Of a DNA stretch of 10,968 nt, positions 5,440-10,968 are shown in pieces. The notes beneath the pieces were generated by a model. It ran no database searches. It saw only the letters and a list, made by a program, of their open reading frames with translations, and was not told the origin of the DNA. Origin of the DNA: UBA6136 sp041158345. GTDB lineage: Bacteria; Pseudomonadota; Gammaproteobacteria; Methylococcales; Methylococcaceae. The position numbers were made by a program, and so were the translations under genes. The stretch's first letter is position 1. Every line of letters starts with the position of its first letter. The DNA lies in contig JBEBBO010000071.1 of assembly GCA_041158345.1 (NCBI GenBank), positions 1 to 10,968 on the forward strand, written 5' to 3'.

Positions 5440-6759
5440 TTATGCATCAGAGTGGACTGAAAGTCCAAGACCATTGGCCAACGACACAAAGGTCGGGAAC
5501 GAGGTATTCACATTCGCACAATCGTGAATGGTGATTTGACCGCTGGCGCGCAAACCGGCAATTGAAAAGGCCATGGCAATGCGGTGATCGCCATGCGATT
5601 GAACCGTTCCGCCACCGATCGGCTTGCCGCCATGAATGATCATGCCATCCGGGGTCGCCGTCGCATCAACACCCAACACTTGTAAACCATCGGCCATGAC
5701 CTGGATCCGGTCGCTTTCCTTCACCCGCAACTCCTCAGCACCGGTCAGACGGGTCGTGCCCTCAGCACAGGCTGCGGCGACAAAGAGGACCGGAAACTCA
5801 TCGATCGCCAGAGGCACCAGTGATTCGGGAATATCAATCCCTTTGAGTTGCGACTGTCGAATCCGGATATCAGCGACGGGCTCGCCGCCAACAACTCGCT
5901 CAGAAACGATTTCAATGTCGGCGCCCATCAGGCGAAGAATATCGATCACGCCGGTCCGCGTCGGATTCATTCCGACATGCTTCAAGGTTACATCCGCACC
6001 ATTGGCAATCGATGCACCGACCATAAAAAACGCCGCAGATGAAATATCGCTGGGCACATCAATATCCATGGCCTTCAGCGCACCCCCGGACTGGACCGAA
6101 ATCGTGTTCCCTTCTCGCTGGACGTCATAACCAAAACCGCGAAGCATCCGTTCCGTGTGATCTCGCGTAGGTGCCGGTTCATGCACTGAGGTTTTACCTT
6201 CGGCGTAAAGCCCCGCCAACAGCAAACAGGACTTGACCTGGGCACTCGCCACCGGCATGTCATAATGAATGCCTTTCAGAGCGCTTCCACCATGAATATG
6301 CAGTGGCGATGTGCCCTTCTCGGTGGTATCGATCTTCGCCCCCATGGACTTGAGTGGGTCGGTGACACGACGCATGGGACGCTTCGACAAGGACGGATCT
6401 CCCGTCAGGGTCGAATTAAAGCTTTGACCAGACAAAAGACCTGATAAAAGCCGCATAGAGGTCCCGGAATTACCCAGATAGAGTTCTTCCTTGGGGGCTT
6501 TCAATCCATGGAGTCCCACACCCTCAATCACAACTCCACCGCCTGCAGTCCGTTCAATGTGAACGCCCATGGCCTGAAAGGCCTTCATGGTTGACAGGCA
6601 GTCCTCGGCTTCAAGAAATCCGGTCACCTTCGTGGTTCCCTCGGCCAGTGAGCCGAGCATGATCGAACGATGGGAAATGGACTTGTCCCCAGGGACGCGG
6701 GCTTCGCCTTTTAGGGTACCGCCAGGTTGGACCGTGAAGGTCACCTCGTTGTGGTGCAT
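5440..6759 (-). CDS. aroA: 3-phosphoshikimate 1-carboxyvinyltransferase (EPSP synthase), class II type
   Basis: AroA joins shikimate-3-phosphate and phosphoenolpyruvate to give EPSP, the precursor of chorismate; it is the target of glyphosate. The 439-residue protein has VPGDKSISHR (22-31), LGNSGTSMRLL (95-105), SAQVK (172-176), RDHTE (199-203), NPTR (265-268), the catalytic IDEFPVL (319-325; Asp320 and Glu321), KESDR (347-351) and GDHRIAMAF (390-398). The set GDKS, SAQVK, RDHTE and NPTR is what defines class II EPSP synthases. The position equal to E. coli Gly96 is still Gly (99), where CP4 has Ala; the position equal to E. coli Pro101 is Leu (104). ATG 6759 is 2 nt past the tyrA TAA, with a GGA about 10 nt upstream. 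In Pseudomonas this gene is fused to tyrA; here it is separate. Confidence 0.97.
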   Translation of the reverse strand: MHHNEVTFTVQPGGTLKGEARVPGDKSISHRSIMLGSLAEGTTKVTGFLEAEDCLSTMKAFQAMGVHIERTAGGGVVIEGVGLHGLKAPKEELYLGNSGTSMRLLSGLLSGQSFNSTLTGDPSLSKRPMRRVTDPLKSMGAKIDTTEKGTSPLHIHGGSALKGIHYDMPVASAQVKSCLLLAGLYAEGKTSVHEPAPTRDHTERMLRGFGYDVQREGNTISVQSGGALKAMDIDVPSDISSAAFFMVGASIANGADVTLKHVGMNPTRTGVIDILRLMGADIEIVSERVVGGEPVADIRIRQSQLKGIDIPESLVPLAIDEFPVLFVAAACAEGTTRLTGAEELRVKESDRIQVMADGLQVLGVDATATPDGMIIHGGKPIGGGTVQSHGDHRIAMAFSIAGLRASGQITIHDCANVNTSFPTFVSLANGLGLSVHSDA

Positions 6760-6761
6760 GG

Positions 6762-7631
6762 TTATTTATCCAATTGGTCAATGAAACGTTGCCGTGCCGC
6801 ACGGGCATCAGCAAAAAGTTGTACCAGGCGATCCGAATCGCCCAATTTAATCATCTCTGCAACGTCACTCAGGGCGACCCGATACTCCTCAATCAAGGGA
6901 AGTATCTGATCCCGGTTGGCCAGGCTGATATCTCGCCACATGGCCGGATCACTCCCTGCAATCCGGGTAAAATCTCGCAGTCCACCCGCGGCATAGGCCA
7001 GTATGTCCTGCTGTTCATCATGTCGCCCCAGCATCGCCGTAAGCGCAAAGGACAGGACATGCGGCAAGTGGCTGGTCGCAGCCAAAACCGCATCATGGCG
7101 TATAGAATCCATCTCGCTGACTCGTGCGCCCAAACCTTCCCAAAGTGATTTGGTCAGCTCAAGGGCCCAAGGTAAGGTATGTTCAGAGGGCGTCAGAATA
7201 ACGCGACGCCCCAGGAAAAGTCCCGATCGAGCCGCTGAGGCGCCCGATGTTTCAGCACCCGCAATCGGATGCCCTGCAACGAAGTTAGCGGGCACCGTCC
7301 CATGGACCTCGGCCAAGGCCCTAAGGACATCCGTCTTAGTGCTGCCCGCGTCGGTGTAGAGAACCTCATTTTGCCAAAGGGGTAATAACTGACGAAAAAT
7401 CTCCGGCATCACCCCCACCGGAACCGCGATGAAGACACAGTCTGAACCCTGGACGCCCTCCTCCAAGGAGGAAGCCGCTTCATCAATCAGACCGGTGAAT
7501 AACGCAAGGTCCAGATTTTGGGGATCATGGTCCACGCCCACGACACGGTTGACGAGTCCCGCCTGCTTCAATCCGAGTGCAAAAGAACCGCCGATCAGAC
7601 CCACACCGACGACGCAGAGTCGGTTGATCAT
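6762..7631 (-). CDS. tyrA: Prephenate (cyclohexadienyl/arogenate) dehydrogenase
   Basis: TyrA oxidatively decarboxylates prephenate and/or arogenate toward tyrosine. The 289-residue stand-alone protein has an N-terminal Rossmann domain with GVGLIGGS (9-16). Asp34 at the end of the second strand (VGVDHD) suggests a preference for NAD+ over NADP+. TDAGSTK (93-99), the catalytic-His motif AGHPIAGAE (119-127, His121), RHD (178-180) and SHLPH (187-191) begin the helical domain. There is no fused chorismate mutase (unlike enteric TyrA), no fused EPSP synthase (unlike Pseudomonas) and no C-terminal ACT domain, so feedback control by a separate domain is not expected. Prephenate versus arogenate preference cannot be decided. 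ATG 7631 overlaps the hisC TGA by 4 nt (ATGA), a classic coupling arrangement. Confidence 0.93.
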   Translation of the reverse strand: MINRLCVVGVGLIGGSFALGLKQAGLVNRVVGVDHDPQNLDLALFTGLIDEAASSLEEGVQGSDCVFIAVPVGVMPEIFRQLLPLWQNEVLYTDAGSTKTDVLRALAEVHGTVPANFVAGHPIAGAETSGASAARSGLFLGRRVILTPSEHTLPWALELTKSLWEGLGARVSEMDSIRHDAVLAATSHLPHVLSFALTAMLGRHDEQQDILAYAAGGLRDFTRIAGSDPAMWRDISLANRDQILPLIEEYRVALSDVAEMIKLGDSDRLVQLFADARAARQRFIDQLDK

Positions 7632-8743
7632 CCGCCAGTAACCTGATCCAGTGCGTCCAGAAACGCCTGATTTTCCAAATCGGTCCCAATCGTAACCCGA
7701 AGATGCCGAGGCATGCCGTAGTTCGCGATCGGCCGAACAATCACGCCTTTTCGCAGTAGCGCATCATAAATGGGTGCAGCCAGCTGACCTAAATCAAAAG
7801 TCAGAAAATTACCGACGGATGGAATGACTTCAAATCCGCGCACCGATAATGCTTTCCGAAGGAAGTCGAGGCCGCGATCATTGAGTTCGATCGTACGCTT
7901 GAGATGGTCATCATCCTGAAGCGCCGCCAGAGCACCTTCAAGTGCAGGAATATTGACATTAAACGGTTGCCGCACCCGATTGAGGACATCGGCAATTTCA
8001 GGACTGGAGACCGCATAACCCACGCGCAAACCGGCGAGCCCGTAGGCCTTTGAAAAAGTTCGAGTCACGATCAGATTTGGGTATACCCCCAGCCATTCCA
8101 GGGCATTAGGGTAGTTCTCAAGATGGACGTACTCAAAATAGGCCTCATCAATCACCACCAAGACATCTTGTGGCACCTGATCCAGAAAACCCTTCAATTC
8201 AACGCCACACAAATGAGTGCCCGTTGGGTTATTGGGATTTGCGATGAAAACGACCCGGGTCGACGAATCGATTGCGGCACGCATGGCGGACAGATTGTGA
8301 CCATAGCGAGGCCCCGCCTCACCCGAATGCGCCGGCGCGATGCGTGCGTTAGCGCCTACGGCCTGCGTGACGATGGGATACACGGCGAATGCATGTTCAG
8401 AAAATACAGCGGAGAGCCCATCACCTAAAAAGGCACGCGCAATCAATTCCAGGACATCATTGGAACCATTTCCCAGGGTAATGCCATTCCGATCCAGACC
8501 AAACTTCTCGGCAAGCGCCGTCTTGAGCGCAAATCCACTTCCATCCGGATAAAGATGAAGTTCTTCAAGGGCCGCCTTTATCGCAGTTAATGCTTTGGGG
8601 CTCGGACCCAAGGGATTCTCATTGGAGGCCAGTTTCACCACATGATCGATTCCAAGTTCCCGCTGGAGATCACTGATCGGCTTACCCGGTAAATAAGGCG
8701 TAAGTTTCTGAACCCCGGGAACGGCAAGTTTGATCGCATCCAT
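7628..8743 (-). CDS. hisC: Histidinol-phosphate aminotransferase, probably also acting on aromatic amino acids
   Basis: This PLP fold-type I aminotransferase has 371 residues from ATG 8743. It transaminates imidazole acetol phosphate in histidine synthesis. Copies in this phe/tyr operon context are thought to serve aromatic transamination too; that role is inferred from location. Motifs are KLASNENPLGPSP (37-49), NGSNDVLEL (92-100), IANPNNPTG (167-175), IDEAYFEY (198-205), the PLP-lysine segment TFSKAYGLAGLRVGY (229-243; Lys232) and PRHLRVTIG near the C-terminus. MDAIKLAVPGVQKL matches family N-termini best. The frame is also open to a GTG at 8755 directly after the pheA TGA, which would add four residues. 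Neither has a strong ribosome binding site. The gene ends by overlapping tyrA. Confidence 0.93.
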   Translation of the reverse strand: MDAIKLAVPGVQKLTPYLPGKPISDLQRELGIDHVVKLASNENPLGPSPKALTAIKAALEELHLYPDGSGFALKTALAEKFGLDRNGITLGNGSNDVLELIARAFLGDGLSAVFSEHAFAVYPIVTQAVGANARIAPAHSGEAGPRYGHNLSAMRAAIDSSTRVVFIANPNNPTGTHLCGVELKGFLDQVPQDVLVVIDEAYFEYVHLENYPNALEWLGVYPNLIVTRTFSKAYGLAGLRVGYAVSSPEIADVLNRVRQPFNVNIPALEGALAALQDDDHLKRTIELNDRGLDFLRKALSVRGFEVIPSVGNFLTFDLGQLAAPIYDALLRKGVIVRPIANYGMPRHLRVTIGTDLENQAFLDALDQVTGG

Positions 8744-8755
8744 GATTGAGATCAC

Positions 8756-9850
8756 TCAGGTTAGTGCTTTGGGATAGGAACCCAGTACTTTCAGACGCGT
8801 AGTCCGTGAAGAGACCTCCGAAAGGGCTAAAGCCACCTTGGGATCATCACGATGTCCATCGACATCGATGAAGAAAACATAATCCCAGACGTCCTTCCTT
8901 GAAGGTCGTGATTCAATCTTTGACATGCTAATGCCGTGCCGAGCGAAGGGTTCAAGAATCGCATAAAGCGCACCCGGATCGTTCGGAATCGTGAGCAGAA
9001 GAGACGTCTTATCCTCCCCGGTCGGTCCAACAGGCGTCCGACCCACAACAAGAAACCGCGTCGTATTGTTCGATTCATCCTCAATCATTGGTGCGATCAG
9101 ATCGAGACCATAGAGGCCGGCAGCAACCTCACCCGCAATAGCCGCCGTTCCGGGTTGTTGGCTTGCAAGGCGGGCGGCCTCGGCATTGCTGCCAACCGCA
9201 GTCCGAGTGACACCAGGGAGATTTCGATCCAACCATTGGCGACATTGGGCCAACGATTGTTGATGGGAATAGACTTCCCGAATGGCCTGGATATCCGCCC
9301 CTTTACCCAGAAGATTATGATGAATTCGCAGACTCACCTCGCCCGCGATCACCAGTGGCATCTGAAGGAAGCTGTCGAGCGTATGCGTGATGACGCCTTC
9401 CGTCGAATTTTCGATGGGCACTACCCCGTAAACCACCGCTCCGGATTCGACAGCACGAAAGATGGCATCGATTGAAGGGTAAGGGACCGCATGAATCGCA
9501 TGACCAAAGTGACGAAAGGCGGCCTGCTGAGTAAAGGTACCCTCAGGTCCCAGAAAACCAACGTCCAAAGGCTTCTCGAGTGCCAGACACTCGGACATGA
9601 CTTCTCTGAAAAATCGGGCAATCGTCTCACGTGAGAGAGGACCCGGATTGGCGTCCATCATGCGGCGAAGCACTTCAACTTCTCTCTCGGGGCGGTGAAA
9701 ACATTCCACCTCTCCTGCCGCCATCTTGATGTCGGCGACTTTCTTCGCGCAGCCGGCTCGCTGATTCAAGAGTGAAAGCAACTGGTCATCGATCGCATCA
9801 ATTTCGCGCCGAATGTCAGTCAGTATGGTTCGATCGTCAGGCGTATTCAT
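8756..9850 (-). CDS. pheA: Bifunctional chorismate mutase / prephenate dehydratase (P-protein)
   Basis: PheA turns chorismate into prephenate and then phenylpyruvate, the committed branch to phenylalanine. The 364 residues hold three parts. The first is an AroQ-type chorismate mutase (about 8-92; Arg14/15, Arg31, Lys42 and the HRPERE segment at 52-57 are the likely active-site residues). The second is prephenate dehydratase, beginning VGFLGPEGTFTQQAA (97-111) and including PIENSTEG (145-152) and the catalytic NNTTRF (261-266; Thr264). The third is a C-terminal ACT domain (about 282-358) with GALY (293-296) and ESRP (313-316), which bind phenylalanine in this family. Allosteric inhibition by Phe is therefore expected. 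The start ATG 9850 is 23 nt after serC. The TGA stop is followed immediately by a possible GTG start of hisC. Confidence 0.97.
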   Translation of the reverse strand: MNTPDDRTILTDIRREIDAIDDQLLSLLNQRAGCAKKVADIKMAAGEVECFHRPEREVEVLRRMMDANPGPLSRETIARFFREVMSECLALEKPLDVGFLGPEGTFTQQAAFRHFGHAIHAVPYPSIDAIFRAVESGAVVYGVVPIENSTEGVITHTLDSFLQMPLVIAGEVSLRIHHNLLGKGADIQAIREVYSHQQSLAQCRQWLDRNLPGVTRTAVGSNAEAARLASQQPGTAAIAGEVAAGLYGLDLIAPMIEDESNNTTRFLVVGRTPVGPTGEDKTSLLLTIPNDPGALYAILEPFARHGISMSKIESRPSRKDVWDYVFFIDVDGHRDDPKVALALSEVSSRTTRLKVLGSYPKALT

Positions 9851-9873
9851 GGCGGCTCAACCCAATTGAGACA

Positions 9874-10956
9874 TCAACCATGGCGACGTTCGAAGTCGCT
9901 CATGAAAGAAACCAGGGCCGAGACCCCTTCGTAAGGCATCGCATTATAGAGACTTGCGCGGAATCCGCCGACTGATCGGTGACCTTCAAGATTGACCAGA
10001 CCTGACGCCCTCGCCTCCTGAAGGAATAAGGCTTCGAGCTCAGGCCGAGCCAGCGTAAAGGGAATGTTCATTCTAGAGCGGGACCCGATGGCCACGGGAT
10101 TCGTAAAGAGCGCGGATCGATCGATCGCATCGTACAGAAGCGCTGATTTACGTTGGCTCAAAACCTCCATCGCCTTGACGCCGCCTTGAGCCTCAAGCCA
10201 TTCGAGGACGAGTCCCAGCAGATACCAGGGATAGGTGGGTGGCGTATTGAGCATCGATCCATTTTTTGCCTGAATCGAATAATCCATGAAAGAAGGTGTA
10301 TCAGGGCGCGCATGGCCCAGAAGATCTTCCCTGACGATCACAACGGTAATTCCCGATGGCCCCATGTTCTTTTGCGCTCCGGCATAGATGACGCCAAAAC
10401 GTGAGACATCCATCTCCCTTGAAAGGATGTTGGAGGACATGTCGCACACTAGGGGAGTTTCGCCGGCATCGGGAATCGAAAAAAATTCGACGCCACCGAT
10501 GGTTTCGTTATCCGTGTAGTGCAGATAATCAACGGGACCCATTTCGAGCCACTCTGCGGGTTCAGGAACTCGATTGAAGCCCGAAGATTCGGTTGAAGCT
10601 ACCGTGACCACCTCATCCAGATACCGACCAGCCTCCAGAATAGCCTTGGTTGACCAAATCCCCGTATTGACATAAGCCGCCCGGCGATTTGGGCCGGTGA
10701 TATTCAGTGGCACAGCGGCAAATTGCGCGGTGGCTCCACCCTGCAGGAAAAGGACCCGGTAATTAGCGGGCACCGCAAAAAGCGCTCTAAAGCGCCGTTC
10801 TGCCTGATGTGCGACGGATTCATAAATCTCACTGCGGTGGCTCATCTCCATGATGGACATGCCACAACCCGCAAAATCGATCAATTCGTCCTTAGCACGC
10901 TCCAGAACCTCCAGCGGAAGCGCTGAGGGTCCTGCACTAAAATTGAAAACCCTCAT
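9874..10956 (-). CDS. serC: Phosphoserine aminotransferase
   Basis: SerC converts 3-phosphohydroxypyruvate to phosphoserine and also acts on the pyridoxal 5'-phosphate precursor 4-phosphohydroxythreonine. The 360-residue length fits the family (E. coli 362). Motifs are VFNFSAGPSALP (3-14), GMSIMEMSHRS (32-42), FLQGGATAQFA (70-80), CDMSSNILSR (171-180) and the PLP-lysine segment YAGAQKNMGPSG (191-202; Lys196). The C-terminal GHRSVGGFRASLYNA is highly conserved. It is the first gene of the minus-strand operon visible here. Only 12 bases of upstream sequence remain, so the promoter and any upstream gene (gyrA in related operons) are out of view. Those bases (TCCTGAGTCCTC) hold no strong Shine-Dalgarno. 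Confidence 0.97.
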   Translation of the reverse strand: MRVFNFSAGPSALPLEVLERAKDELIDFAGCGMSIMEMSHRSEIYESVAHQAERRFRALFAVPANYRVLFLQGGATAQFAAVPLNITGPNRRAAYVNTGIWSTKAILEAGRYLDEVVTVASTESSGFNRVPEPAEWLEMGPVDYLHYTDNETIGGVEFFSIPDAGETPLVCDMSSNILSREMDVSRFGVIYAGAQKNMGPSGITVVIVREDLLGHARPDTPSFMDYSIQAKNGSMLNTPPTYPWYLLGLVLEWLEAQGGVKAMEVLSQRKSALLYDAIDRSALFTNPVAIGSRSRMNIPFTLARPELEALFLQEARASGLVNLEGHRSVGGFRASLYNAMPYEGVSALVSFMSDFERRHG

Positions 10957-10968
10957 GAGGACTCAGGA

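Noticed and set aside
5007..5534. 175-codon plus-strand open frame spanning the cmk/aroA junction
   Set aside because: It is antisense to two well-supported genes and shows no motif or initiation signal.
10115..10126. Three tandem GATC sites, considered as a methylation or replication-related cluster
   Set aside because: They encode the Ala-Ile-Asp-Arg stretch of serC, with no other origin-like features such as DnaA boxes or AT-rich repeats nearby.

Overview
This window looks like a chromosomal housekeeping segment of a gammaproteobacterium. GC content looks moderate, a little over half by eye. The strongest evidence is gene order: serC-pheA-hisC-tyrA-aroA-cmk-rpsA-ihfB followed by the LPS-assembly gene lapB, all on the minus strand. 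This is the aromatic/serine 'mixed-function' supraoperon known from Pseudomonas and relatives. Unlike in Pseudomonas, tyrA and aroA are separate genes. Ribosomal protein S1, IHF-beta and LapB all read as typical gammaproteobacterial proteins. The separate tyrA and aroA and the galU neighbour suggest a non-pseudomonad, perhaps one of the sulfur-oxidising or deep-branching gammaproteobacteria, but I cannot name a genus from the sequence.

Layout, left to right. Positions 1-308 hold the 3' end of a class I (aspartate-type) aminotransferase on the plus strand. It converges on galU (359-1237, minus), with a GC-rich hairpin between the two stop codons. Next come lapB (1341-2543, minus), a clear minus-strand intrinsic terminator (2603-2638), ihfB (2665-2946), a hairpin in the rpsA-ihfB gap, and rpsA (2997-4667). 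A second minus-strand intrinsic terminator (4721-4743) appears to overlap a candidate rpsA promoter. The rest is the biosynthetic operon read right to left: serC (9874-10956), pheA (8756-9850), hisC (7628-8743), tyrA (6762-7631), aroA (5440-6759), cmk (4761-5432). Its junctions are 23 nt or less, and hisC and tyrA overlap by 4 nt.

How the genes fit together. AroA makes EPSP, the precursor of chorismate. PheA (chorismate mutase plus prephenate dehydratase) and TyrA (prephenate/arogenate dehydrogenase) split the pathway toward Phe and Tyr. HisC-type aminotransferases can do the final transamination as well as the histidine step. SerC makes phosphoserine and also serves pyridoxal phosphate synthesis. 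Cmk, S1 and IHF-beta link nucleotide metabolism, translation and nucleoid structure to the same locus. LapB (LpxC turnover) and GalU (UDP-glucose) serve the cell envelope.

I found no mobile element, CRISPR array, tRNA/rRNA, toxin-antitoxin or defence module, and no sign of an undescribed system. All long antisense open frames lie inside strongly conserved genes and look like shadows. The points worth a second look are small. LapB appears to start at a non-AUG (CTG) codon. The candidate rpsA promoter overlaps the cmk terminator. The rpsA and ihfB starts lack Shine-Dalgarno sequences, and the EPSP synthase is of the class II type.
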